From: Synechococcales cyanobacterium bin31.maxbin.ball.101
GTDB lineage: Bacteria > Cyanobacteriota > Cyanobacteriia > Leptolyngbyales > Leptolyngbyaceae
Direction: 5' to 3'
Assembly: GCA_013298165.1 (NCBI GenBank)
Contig: JAAFJU010000036.1
Coordinates: 1-35,168 of the forward strand
Length of the DNA stretch: 35,168 bases
Shown: positions 24,477-32,115 of the stretch, piece after piece
Layout of the letters: every line of letters begins with the position of its first letter
Position numbering within the stretch: the first letter of the stretch is position 1
Notes under the pieces: model-generated
What the model saw: only the letters and a program-made list of their open reading frames with translations
What the model was told of the DNA's origin: nothing
The model's database searches: none
Translations under genes and position numbers: made by a program

Positions 24477-24504
24477 ACACTGACTCAAGAATTTGAGTCA
24501 GTGT
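24477..24504 (+). terminator. perfect 12-bp hairpin after the guanylyltransferase gene
   Basis: ACACTGACTCAA (24477-24488) pairs perfectly with TTGAGTCAGTGT (24493-24504) around GAAT, six bases after the stop codon. Only a short TTTT follows ten bases later, so intrinsic termination is probable but not textbook. Confidence 0.65.
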
Positions 24505-24904
24505 GGGCGATTTTACCGCAACTTTAAAAACCAATTTAATGAATCAAAGTGCGGATCTAAGTCGATCGGATTTAGGGAAGAGGGTGGGGCGCTTCCCGTT
24601 CCGGGAGGTTGGCCAACGGTCATAGAAATTAATAATTCTTCAGGGAGAACAGGTTGTGTTCCCTATGAAATCAGGATAACTTATAAAGATCGATGACAGA
24701 TACCCAGAGTGTGTTGGGGTATTCGCCCAAATTAGGGTGATACTCAGAATTATTTCTATATAGTAAGCTATTAGCCTGCTGGATTATTACAAGTAAGGTA
24801 AAATAATTTCCTTGAGATAAAAGATTCTTGGGTTGGCAGTCGGTTAAAAAATGTTTATCAACGATCGTTGATACTAGGATTGAGAGCTAGCAAAATTTAT
24901 TTTT
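24505..24904. other. 400-base intergenic stretch with a possible coding fragment
   Basis: An open frame reaches the TGA at 24694-24696 from the hairpin onward. Its distal part (CGSKSIGFREEGGALPV, PGGWPTVIEINNSSGRTG, CVPYEIRITYKDR) has the look of real protein, but there is no credible start. This could be the tail of a decayed gene. I do not recognise it. From 24697 to 24904 I see only AT-rich sequence with the imperfect pair GTATTCGCCC/GGGTGATAC (24738-24765) and no gene. Confidence 0.4.
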
Positions 24905-25639
24905 ATGTCACAACCACCAGGTCCAAGGTCAGCAGTAAATTGGTCATTTGTATGGTCATTTGTAAAAGACTGTGTTTCAATAATGGTGCAGCTAGCGCAA
25001 GCGACAACTGGCGGGGTTGCACTTTGGATTGCATGGCAGGCTTTTTCGATAGATACACATGAACCTCAACTTGAAATCTCATCACCACGTATGATTCGGC
25101 TGGAGTTTTCAAAGGAATATATGAATGTCTATGCTCAGCCTACTTTTATCGTTAAGAATCCTACTAAAAGGGTTGCCGTAGTTGAAGGGATATGCCTGCG
25201 AATCGAGCATTCTGAAAGCCCTATCATGTATTATCCAACTTTTAAAGATTCTTGTACTATGGGCGATAACACGCTTATGATTTTAGACTGGACACACGTT
25301 GCAAAATTCAACTGGGATGTTGACAGAGAAATAAGTATTTATGAAGGATGGATGTCTGATGCCCTCCCATTACCTGTAAGTATTAGTAGCCCTCAAACAC
25401 CGATGGCTGCCTTTTCGGGTGAACCAAAAAACATGGAAAAATGGGAGTCTGAACGTTGTTACCGCGCTACTATTTATTCCAGCAGTTCTTCTAAGAAACA
25501 ATTACTGAGCACATCATTTTATTTCAAGCTGACTGAGCAAAACTTAAAGGGACTGAAGAGTTATCCCAAAACCAAAAAAGGTTCTAAGGGGATATATGTA
25601 ACTATATATGTTCTGCCAAAGGGTTGTGGCGCAGGCTAA
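24905..25639 (+). CDS. hypothetical membrane-anchored protein
   Basis: 244 residues from ATG 24905 (MSQPPGPRSAVNWSFVWSF). One N-terminal hydrophobic segment (about 24-46, VSIMVQLAQATTGGVALWIAWQAF) anchors a mostly beta-strand domain (QPTFIVKNPTKRVAVVEGICLRIEH in parts, FNWDVDREISIYEGW, RATIYSS, FYFKLTEQNL). I recognise no family. The domain resembles the extracytoplasmic beta domains of small hypothetical proteins found as strays next to accessory genes. AT-rich codon use compared with the upstream guanylyltransferase suggests a different origin. Confidence 0.55.
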   Translation: MSQPPGPRSAVNWSFVWSFVKDCVSIMVQLAQATTGGVALWIAWQAFSIDTHEPQLEISSPRMIRLEFSKEYMNVYAQPTFIVKNPTKRVAVVEGICLRIEHSESPIMYYPTFKDSCTMGDNTLMILDWTHVAKFNWDVDREISIYEGWMSDALPLPVSISSPQTPMAAFSGEPKNMEKWESERCYRATIYSSSSSKKQLLSTSFYFKLTEQNLKGLKSYPKTKKGSKGIYVTIYVLPKGCGAG

Positions 25640-25734
25640 CAAGCGCAATGCACCGGAACTTTAGATTACACTAGTTAGTAGGTGGAGTTGTCTGAGTCCG
25701 GTGATTGCGAACGTTCGCGAATAACCATGAAACG

Positions 25735-25857
25735 TTATAGTCTTCCCGTTGGATCAAACTGAAATAGATTGATCCCCTCAAATTCGATCGCTTGTCCCTC
25801 CAGTCGAACCTCTCGCCCGGTCCAATAGGCAACCGCATCAGCCGCCCCAAGCTTGCG
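25735..25857 (-). pseudogene. relic of an NTF2/SnoaL-like protein
   Basis: Minus strand reads AADAVAYWTGREVRLEGQAI followed by EFEGINLFQFDPTGRL and a stop. The pattern GxxVxxEGxxxFxFDxxGRI is that of the C-terminal sheet of NTF2-like/SnoaL-like proteins. An in-frame TAA at 25858-25860 separates it from a further open stretch (VQLLPLPIPTIVMQNHPN) in the same frame, so the gene is broken. It lies between the TetR gene and the hypothetical gene at 24905. It may be the former target gene of the TetR operon. Confidence 0.4.
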
Positions 25858-25927
25858 TTAGTTTGGGTGATTTTGCATAACGATCGTTGGAATCGGCAGG
25901 GGTAGCAGTTGCACCCGATCGTCTTGC

Positions 25928-26494
25928 CTATTCGTTTTGAACTTGGTTGTATGCAGCCGTCATTTGAGTCACCCGATCGCCGATTCGTTCCATCCAAGCG
26001 GCATCGGCATTTGGAAACAGATATTGGGTTCCGACAAAAGCGGCATACTCAATGACGGCTAATTCAAACGCGACGGCTTCATCCGGTTGCCCCAATTGAC
26101 CAATCAGTTGAGCGAGGTATTGAATTCGTTGCTCATCAACCTCCTTCAATACCCCCTGGACTCGCTCATCATGGCTTGACCAGTTCCGGATGGCGCGTTC
26201 AATTCGACCGTCCAGACTCGCCGCTAGATGCTCCAGTTTTCGACGCCGTTCGTTGATATCGTCAAGCTGTTCAACCCTGGAGATGATGCGCTGAGTATAG
26301 GTCGATCGCCAAAAATCGAGGAGTGCAAGAATGAACGCATCGCGACTTTTGAAGTGATGATAAAACGAGCCTTTCGTTCGATTGGCAATTTGACAAAGCC
26401 GATCGATCGTCAACGCTTTCTCTCCCTCATCACTCAATAGATGAAGTCCCGTTTCAAGCCAATCTTCCCGAGTGAATCGTTCAACGTTACTCAT
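25928..26494 (-). CDS. TetR-family transcriptional regulator
   Basis: 188 residues from ATG 26494 (MSNVERFTREDWLETGLHLL). The TetR DNA-binding domain is clear: LTIDRLCQIANRTKGSFYHHFKSRDAFILALL at 28-59, quoted in parts as DRLCQIANRTKGSFYHHF then KSRDAFILALL. The rest is the helical ligand-binding/dimer domain. Its ATG overlaps the TGA of the upstream membrane-protein gene (ATGA), so translation is coupled and the two form an operon. A 21-bp palindrome in front of that operon is the likely autoregulatory operator. The inducer is unknown. Confidence 0.9.
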   Translation of the reverse strand: MSNVERFTREDWLETGLHLLSDEGEKALTIDRLCQIANRTKGSFYHHFKSRDAFILALLDFWRSTYTQRIISRVEQLDDINERRRKLEHLAASLDGRIERAIRNWSSHDERVQGVLKEVDEQRIQYLAQLIGQLGQPDEAVAFELAVIEYAAFVGTQYLFPNADAAWMERIGDRVTQMTAAYNQVQNE

Positions 26495-26865
26495 GCTGAC
26501 AGCAGCCCCAAGACACCCAAAACAGTCATCGGAAGGAAGAAAATCCACTGTGGATAATCTAAAGGTTTAAGCTTGCGGACCAGAATTAATCCGATGCTCA
26601 GTAAAGTACAAGATCCCGCCATGCTGGTCATCACAATGGTCAACGGCAGATCAAACTGAAGCAGCGCCACGTAAGCAAAGGCACAGGTCATGATCAACAA
26701 TACAACTGTGACAATATGCCAACAGTAATACGTCGTTAACTTCGTCACCTCCTCGATCCCTGAGGCATTCAAGAGCGGTTTAGCCACGCCACGGCCACCC
26801 ACAAAGAGATGTAAGAGGAATGTCAAGAGCGAAGCGATCGCAGCGGCAAAAAGAAACCCATTCAT
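26491..26865 (-). CDS. small integral membrane protein in TetR operon
   Basis: 124 residues from ATG 26865 (MNGFLFAAAIASLLTFLLHLF), preceded by AAGGGAGA. The longer frame from 27096 has no support. Four membrane helices: about 3-22, 47-70 (YYCWHIVTVVLLIMTCAFAYVAL), 75-95 (LTIVMTSMAGSCTLLSIGLIL) and 104-122 (WIFFLPMTVLGVLGLLS). The loop GGRGVAKPLL lies after helix 1. I recognise no named family. It is the first gene of the operon whose second gene is the TetR regulator, so its expression is probably what the regulator controls. Confidence 0.7.
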   Translation of the reverse strand: MNGFLFAAAIASLLTFLLHLFVGGRGVAKPLLNASGIEEVTKLTTYYCWHIVTVVLLIMTCAFAYVALLQFDLPLTIVMTSMAGSCTLLSIGLILVRKLKPLDYPQWIFFLPMTVLGVLGLLSA

Positions 26866-26894
26866 AGAAGTCTCCCTTGTTAAGGTTGTATTAG

Positions 26895-26915
26895 CATACC
26901 ATACCGTATGGTATG
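26895..26915. promoter_or_regulatory. 21-bp palindromic operator, probably TetR-bound
   Basis: CATACCATAC at 26895-26904, central C, GTATGGTATG at 26906-26915: a perfect inverted repeat with 10-bp arms. It lies 29 bases upstream of the ATG of the membrane-protein/TetR operon and about 108 bases upstream of the divergent AraC gene. Size, symmetry and place suit a TetR-family operator and could control both directions. Confidence 0.8.
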
Positions 26916-27023
26916 TGAAAAGTGCTAGCCTTGTTTTTGAGTTGAAGCGGTGGGGAACGTGTCGTAAAATGATTGGGGCCTGCGGCGGGTCATGGGAAGC
27001 ATTTAGAACGCATGAGGCTAGTG

Positions 27024-27767
27024 ATGATGTACAGCCCCATACAAGACGGGATAGACAAATCCGTTCGATCGGTCCAGTTTTCAGAAGTCCCGCCACCGAG
27101 CAGCCTCGCCGGACTGGTCCATTGCTTTTGGGAACTCAAAACCATCACTGATCTACCGGAAGATTTTCACTATCACGCATTGCCCGATGCCTGCGTGAAT
27201 ATTTTGTTCAACCAAATCGAAACGGACATTGCGGGCGTCACGGCACTGCGGACCCAGGCTGAAGTCTTGAACCTCGGCAAATCCTTTCACTACGTCGGCA
27301 TTCAGTTTTATCCTGGGGTCTGGCAGGGTAACAAGGAGGAGATCGTCGATCGCTATGTCGGAACCCCTTACTCGGGAAATTTGCCACTCATACAAACCAG
27401 CCAAACCATTGCAGTATTGGAGTTCGATCGTAAATTGCCCATTCTTTCAGAATTAGTTCAGTGGTTTCTCAAAGAGAACTTAATCACCGTTAATGTTGTG
27501 ACTGAGAAAATTCTGACCCAGCTTGATCAAATCCACACTGTAGCGGACATGGCAAGACTGACAGAACTCTCACCGCGTCAACTTCAACGAATCCTAAACC
27601 GATCGACTGGCTTATCACCCCACGATCTGCTAAAGGTCTTGCGAGTGCAGCAATCCTTTAGAAAGCACTACCTTGATTTGTACGCCGACCAATCACACTA
27701 CATTCATTCATTTCGCAACATCACGGGATACACCCCTGCAAAATACATCGCTAAGTTTGATGTCTGA
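27024..27767 (+). CDS. AraC-family transcriptional regulator
   Basis: About 247 residues. ATG at 27024 has GAGG six bases upstream (MMYSPIQDGIDKSVRSVQFSE). ATG 27027 and 27012 are alternatives. The N-terminal sensor domain (LAGLVHCFWELKT, YHALPDACVNILF, YVGIQFYPGVW) is of the type common in one-component AraC regulators of the DUF6597 kind. The C-terminal double helix-turn-helix is seen as HTVADMARLTELSPRQLQRI and FRNITGYTPAKYIAKF. Divergent from the TetR operon across the palindromic operator, and followed by the VOC gene 69 bases later. Confidence 0.88.
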   Translation: MMYSPIQDGIDKSVRSVQFSEVPPPSSLAGLVHCFWELKTITDLPEDFHYHALPDACVNILFNQIETDIAGVTALRTQAEVLNLGKSFHYVGIQFYPGVWQGNKEEIVDRYVGTPYSGNLPLIQTSQTIAVLEFDRKLPILSELVQWFLKENLITVNVVTEKILTQLDQIHTVADMARLTELSPRQLQRILNRSTGLSPHDLLKVLRVQQSFRKHYLDLYADQSHYIHSFRNITGYTPAKYIAKFDV

Positions 27768-27836
27768 TTTCTACAATACAAGCCGCTAACGTGCGGGCTA
27801 CAGTGGCTCCATCACTATAAATGCTGGAGTTATGTT

Positions 27837-28217
27837 ATGGAAAAGCCTAATGCGATCGGTTGGTTTGATCTTTACGTAGACGATCTGGATCGAGCAGTGA
27901 AATTTTACGAGAGCGTCTTTGAGCAAAAGCTAGAACCGATCGTTGATCCGACGGGCGAAACCCAAATGATGAGCTTTCCGGCCAATATGAAAGCCTATGG
28001 AGCCTCAGGTGCGTTAGTCAAATCAAACCATGCGCGCCCTGGAATTGGTGGGACGCTGGTTTACTTCAGTGTGGAAGATTGCGCTGTCCAAGAGTCCCGA
28101 GTCATTGCGGCAAAGGGCACGATCGTCAGACCCAAGTTTTCGATCGGGGAGTCGGGTTGGGTGACGCTGTGTATGGACACTGAGGGCAATTTGTTTGGTC
28201 TCAATTCAATGAACTGA
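27837..28217 (+). CDS. VOC (glyoxalase/bleomycin-resistance) family protein
   Basis: 126 residues with the paired beta-alpha-beta-beta-beta units of the VOC superfamily: IGWFDLYVDDLDRAVKFYESVF at the N-terminus (in parts), MMSFPANMKAYGASGALVK, GGTLVYFSVEDCAVQESRVIAAKG, and the end WVTLCMDTEGNLFGLNS with the usual Glu in the last strand. The usual first His ligand is not obvious (WFDLYV), so metal binding is doubtful. Start ATG 27837 with GGAG upstream. The substrate is unknown. Its position after the AraC gene suggests it may be a target of that regulator. Confidence 0.88.
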   Translation: MEKPNAIGWFDLYVDDLDRAVKFYESVFEQKLEPIVDPTGETQMMSFPANMKAYGASGALVKSNHARPGIGGTLVYFSVEDCAVQESRVIAAKGTIVRPKFSIGESGWVTLCMDTEGNLFGLNSMN

Positions 28218-28321
28218 TGAACTAGGAAGGAGGGTGGGGCGATCGTTCGGTTAGGTATCCATGCGATCGCCTTCGCTCCAAGTTATAATATCTCCACTGA
28301 AGTCGCAGCGAGGTCAACCCT

Positions 28322-28810
28322 ATGGCACTTAAGCGTATTTTCTGGAGACGTGCCATCGTTGCACTTGCCTTAGCTCCTGTCGCGTTAATTTGCCTTTTAA
28401 TTGGGACTCTCGTTTCTTCTTTTCATAAGGCACACATCATGAATAACCAGATACTGAGTGAACATGAGCAGGAATTTCGTAAGATTCCTCATCCAACTGA
28501 TACACCAGTCATTGCGTTCAAGAGCAAAGTGATACGTCCGACGGGCAATGGGAGTAATTGCTTCTATTTTATTGGTGAAGTTAGACGCTTCTCTGGCAAT
28601 CGGTCAAATCTCGCAGCTTTTTATGCTGACAAACAGGTTCAGTTGCATTTTTTTGAGAATAAACAACGCGATCGTAGTTATCTCTATGGACTGGACCAAC
28701 TCTCTAATTGGGACATTTCTGAAACTCACTCAAGCAAGAATTTTTATCTGGTCTATACATTAGATTCAAGATATGATGATGACAATAGTATCGATTTGCG
28801 ATGTCATTGA
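28322..28810 (+). CDS. hypothetical protein with N-terminal membrane anchor
   Basis: 162 residues. ATG 28322 is preceded by GAGG. A positively charged start (MALKRIFWRRA) leads into one membrane helix (IVALALAPVALICLLIGTLV, about 12-31). The rest is an external domain with strands VIAFKSKVIRP and CFYFIGEVRRF and several aromatic residues, ending SIDLRCH. I recognise no family. It is convergent with the mannosidase gene (four bases between stops). Confidence 0.5.
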   Translation: MALKRIFWRRAIVALALAPVALICLLIGTLVSSFHKAHIMNNQILSEHEQEFRKIPHPTDTPVIAFKSKVIRPTGNGSNCFYFIGEVRRFSGNRSNLAAFYADKQVQLHFFENKQRDRSYLYGLDQLSNWDISETHSSKNFYLVYTLDSRYDDDNSIDLRCH

Positions 28811-28814
28811 ACTG

Positions 28815-31800
28815 CTAGTGCATCAATTTAAAACTCGCGATCGTCCAAGCTTGAATCTCCGTAGACTGCTCCTCCATAGAATGTTCTAAAAGGTTGACCC
28901 GATCGCCCAGTTGAATCGATTGTACAATTTCACCATTTTCAATCGTAATCTCAGTTTGCTCTCCAAAGTATTCATAGCCTCGGAGTATATATTGTTTCCC
29001 ATTCTCTTCCGATCGCTTGATCGCCATCAGCATAAAGTGTTCAGCCTGCAAATTGATGAGGCTCATGGATGGCGGCAGCAAGCCCTGCATGAGACGTTCG
29101 TTGGGGACGATCGCCTGCAGGGGCAAACTTAACTCAATTGCACGTTTTGGCGTGTCAGCCGTCTTCCAATTGCCTGCGTGGGGGTAAAGACCGATCGTAA
29201 ATTCGTGAATGCCTTCATCGGCGATCGGGTCGGGAAATTCAGGGCCGCGCAGCAGTGAAATTCGGATTTGGTTGGGGCTGTGATCGTAGCCATGTTTCCG
29301 ATCGGATAGAATGCTCAGGCCGTAGTCACCATCGCTCAGACTGGCCCAGCGCAGTCCCGGCACTTCCCACATCGCCAGCTCTTCAGGGGTTGTCGGTCGG
29401 GTGGTGCGATCGGCCACCCCGCAGGCCGATTCGTAGGTGACGAACTCAGCTTCTAGATTGAGCGGGAAGGCGGTTTTGACCAGGACGTGTTTTTCTTGCC
29501 AATCAATGTAGTGTTTGATTTCGAGAATAGGGGAGTGTTGCGTGAGGGAGTAGGTCTGGGTGAAGGTCGATCGGCCAATCATGCGAGTGACTTCAATGCG
29601 CGATCGCAGCGGGTTTGAATAAACATAATGAATATCAAAGAGCTTCGCAGGCGGCAATGGAAATTCCTCATACTTGGGATTGATATTCCAAGCATCCCAA
29701 TATTGGCCTTCATCGTTAAAACTTTGTAGTTCATTGCCATCGCCGCGCAGGACTTCTCGTTGGTTTTGCTTATCAAATAGCGATGTAATATTTCCAGTTT
29801 TCCCGCTAATTTCAACCTTGAGATACTGATTCTCGATGCGGTAGATTTCCGAACTCTCGATCGGCTCAATCTCAGGCCGCACATCGGTCGGAACCGCCCA
29901 GTAACAGGCATATCCCAGCGCTGGGACATCTGGGACGATCGCACTGACAATACAGATTAAGCCTTCTCCCGTTTGTTTTAATACTGAGTGAGATTCAAGT
30001 CGCGTGCCCTCGATCGTCTCCACCTGCCAATCTGTCGGTAGTGATTGCGTTGGAGGAGCGGAAATGAGGAAACTGACGAACTGCGATCGTGACCAATTGT
30101 TTGGGTTAAACACCACAATCAACCGCGCTTCCGGGTGAGGGGCTTCCGGCAGTGCAATCATGCTGATGATGCGTTCCTTGGCATTATTAATAATGCAATC
30201 GGTGTCAATCAATACCCGATCCCAAAACCGATTTGCTTTTGGATAGACCTCACGAATGGAAGTCCCTGGAAGAATGTCGTGAAACTGGTTAAACAGAACC
30301 TTTTTCCAGGTTTTTTCCAGTTCTGATTTGGGATAATTAAAGCCGACCGTTAAGGCTGCGATCGAGGCCCAAAGTTCTGCTTCATACAATGCATTTTCAC
30401 CATCGCGATTGTAGGCTTTTTGATCGGCGTGGGTGGTGTAGCAACCCCGATGAAATTCTAAGTAGATCTCGCCGGACGATCCCCCTAAATCCCCCTTACC
30501 AAGGGGGACTTTGAGCTGTTGTTGATCAGTCTTGCTTTCTGTGATCTGATCTTCATTCCGGTCCCCCCTTTTCAAGGGGGCTAGGGGGATCGAGTCTAGG
30601 AACCGCTCCGCCGTCGTAAACTCGATCGCAGGAAACACCGCAGAATTTTCCCACCGTTTAGCAATCTCCAACATGTCCCGCGTTGGTCCACCGCCATGAT
30701 CGCCCACACCGGGTAAATATAAACAATTTTGCAATCCCGATCGTGTTGCAAACTCCCAACAATAATCACTCATCTTAATCGGATCAACCCATTCGCCGAT
30801 CGGTGCCGACATCAAGGCCAATACCGTCGAACCATCTGGCGCAACCCAATTAAAGACCTCGTGGGGATACTTCGTCGTATCATTCCACCGCAGCTTTTGC
30901 GTCACAAAGTAGTCAATCTCTCCCAATTGAAAAAACTGTGGCAACTGTCCACAAAATCCAAAGGTATCTGGCAACCAAGCCACTCGACTGATGGAGCCAA
31001 ACTTCTGATCATAATAGCGCTGACCATACAAAATTTGCCTTGCGATCGACTCTCCCCCAATCAAATTCAACTCCGGCTCTACCCAAAGTCCGCCGATCGC
31101 CTCCCACTGCCCGGACTTGATTCGCGATTGAATCTCTGCAAAAAGCTCTGGACGGTTTTGTTCAAACCATTCATACAAAACTGGCGTCGTATGCCCAAAA
31201 ATCAACTTCGGAAAGTCCTTCATCAAATTCAACGCCGACACAAAGGTTCGCTCCGCTGCTTCCCAGGTCTCATCAACGGTCCAGAGCCAAGCCAGATCCA
31301 AATGCGCATGACCTAGGCATTGAATTTTGTATTGCTTAATCCGATCGCTCCAGTGATGCAGCACCGATTGGATGGATTTCAAATCCTCTGCCGAGCCGCC
31401 CCCAACCCCCAATTTTGGGGGCTTTAAATCCTCTAACCGATCGGCCAACAATCCCAATTCATCTGGATAAAAAGCCGTTAAAAACTTGCTAACAATCTCC
31501 ACCTCATCCGCCACAAACCCCGCATCAATCCCACCGTCAGCCGATTCGACGATCACGCGCGATCGCATCAACGCGCCAATGTCATGCCCCGGACTCACCA
31601 GTTTCAATCGGACTTCGACGGAACTAGACTGATCCAAACCCGGCAGGATGACCCGACAAGTATGGTCAAACAAATCCCCCTCCTGCACCAACACCCCCGC
31701 CACCCAAACCTCCGCCTTCTCCGCCCACCAAGTCAATCCCAGCCGCACGATCGCCGCCCCATCCCAATCCAGCCGATCCGCCAACGTCACTTGTTGAACC

Positions 31801-31982
31801 AATTCAATCGGTTGACGACCCTTCGGCCAGACGATCTGCCCCTTCTCATTCAGCGTCGCGCTCTGCCCATCTTCTAACTGCCAATTCCCGATCACATCGG
31901 CCACCGATCGCGATCGCAGCCCATCGATTTTTTCTTGGATCCGGGACTGTACGGTTTGGAGTGAATTAGCCAACTTTGTCAT
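28815..31982 (-). CDS. GH38 alpha-mannosidase
   Basis: 1055 residues. Glycoside hydrolase family 38: zinc site and catalysis shown by QCLGHAHLDLAWLW (His227, Asp229), VAWLPDTFGFCGQLPQFF with nucleophile Asp339, and FNQFHDILPGTSI with His568. It hydrolyses terminal alpha-mannose from glycans or oligosaccharides by a retaining mechanism. The N-terminal domain (1-215) is of the type seen in cytosolic family members, and no signal peptide is present. A long C-terminal beta-sandwich region follows. Two repeat-derived inserts are in frame, residues 464-502 and about 187-197. The first lies in a stretch between domains and the second between helices, so the protein may still fold. The window also contains a GDP-mannose-forming gene. 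Confidence 0.92.
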   Translation of the reverse strand: MTKLANSLQTVQSRIQEKIDGLRSRSVADVIGNWQLEDGQSATLNEKGQIVWPKGRQPIELVQQVTLADRLDWDGAAIVRLGLTWWAEKAEVWVAGVLVQEGDLFDHTCRVILPGLDQSSSVEVRLKLVSPGHDIGALMRSRVIVESADGGIDAGFVADEVEIVSKFLTAFYPDELGLLADRLEDLKPPKLGVGGGSAEDLKSIQSVLHHWSDRIKQYKIQCLGHAHLDLAWLWTVDETWEAAERTFVSALNLMKDFPKLIFGHTTPVLYEWFEQNRPELFAEIQSRIKSGQWEAIGGLWVEPELNLIGGESIARQILYGQRYYDQKFGSISRVAWLPDTFGFCGQLPQFFQLGEIDYFVTQKLRWNDTTKYPHEVFNWVAPDGSTVLALMSAPIGEWVDPIKMSDYCWEFATRSGLQNCLYLPGVGDHGGGPTRDMLEIAKRWENSAVFPAIEFTTAERFLDSIPLAPLKRGDRNEDQITESKTDQQQLKVPLGKGDLGGSSGEIYLEFHRGCYTTHADQKAYNRDGENALYEAELWASIAALTVGFNYPKSELEKTWKKVLFNQFHDILPGTSIREVYPKANRFWDRVLIDTDCIINNAKERIISMIALPEAPHPEARLIVVFNPNNWSRSQFVSFLISAPPTQSLPTDWQVETIEGTRLESHSVLKQTGEGLICIVSAIVPDVPALGYACYWAVPTDVRPEIEPIESSEIYRIENQYLKVEISGKTGNITSLFDKQNQREVLRGDGNELQSFNDEGQYWDAWNINPKYEEFPLPPAKLFDIHYVYSNPLRSRIEVTRMIGRSTFTQTYSLTQHSPILEIKHYIDWQEKHVLVKTAFPLNLEAEFVTYESACGVADRTTRPTTPEELAMWEVPGLRWASLSDGDYGLSILSDRKHGYDHSPNQIRISLLRGPEFPDPIADEGIHEFTIGLYPHAGNWKTADTPKRAIELSLPLQAIVPNERLMQGLLPPSMSLINLQAEHFMLMAIKRSEENGKQYILRGYEYFGEQTEITIENGEIVQSIQLGDRVNLLEHSMEEQSTEIQAWTIASFKLMH
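30478..30591. repeat. 114-bp inverted-repeat element inside the mannosidase gene
   Basis: Outer arms GATCCCCCTA (30478-30487) and TAGGGGGATC (30582-30591) are perfect inverted repeats. Inside each end is a second palindrome, CCCCCTT-ACC-AAGGGGG (30491-30507) and CCCCCTT-TTC-AAGGGGG (30564-30580). The length is 38 codons, so the frame is kept. It encodes residues 464-502 (SIPLAPLKRGDRNEDQ through GKGDLGGS). Confidence 0.8.
31381..31434. repeat. 36-bp G/C palindromic insert with 9-bp flanking duplication
   Basis: AAATCCTCT occurs at 31381-31389 and 31426-31434. Between them are 36 bases built around CCCCCAATTTTGGGGG. In protein terms the mannosidase reads EDLK, PPKLGVGGGSA, EDLKS. The flanking tetrapeptide is duplicated, as expected when an element inserts with a target duplication. 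The total added length (45 bases) is a multiple of three. Confidence 0.75.
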
Positions 31983-32115
31983 AATGCGTTACAGATCTAA
32001 TCAAACAAAAGCGCTTAGAATTTAAGGATCGCTTAACATCTAAAACTTCTCCGCCTCATTATCAGCTTCAAAATTCTAAATTCGTCATTCTCAACTTCTA
32101 TCCCCCCATTCTCCC

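Noticed and set aside
25671-25997. A 108-codon minus-strand frame overlapping the end of the TetR gene
   Set aside because: Composition is unlike protein. The neighbouring frame holds a recognisable NTF2-like remnant instead.
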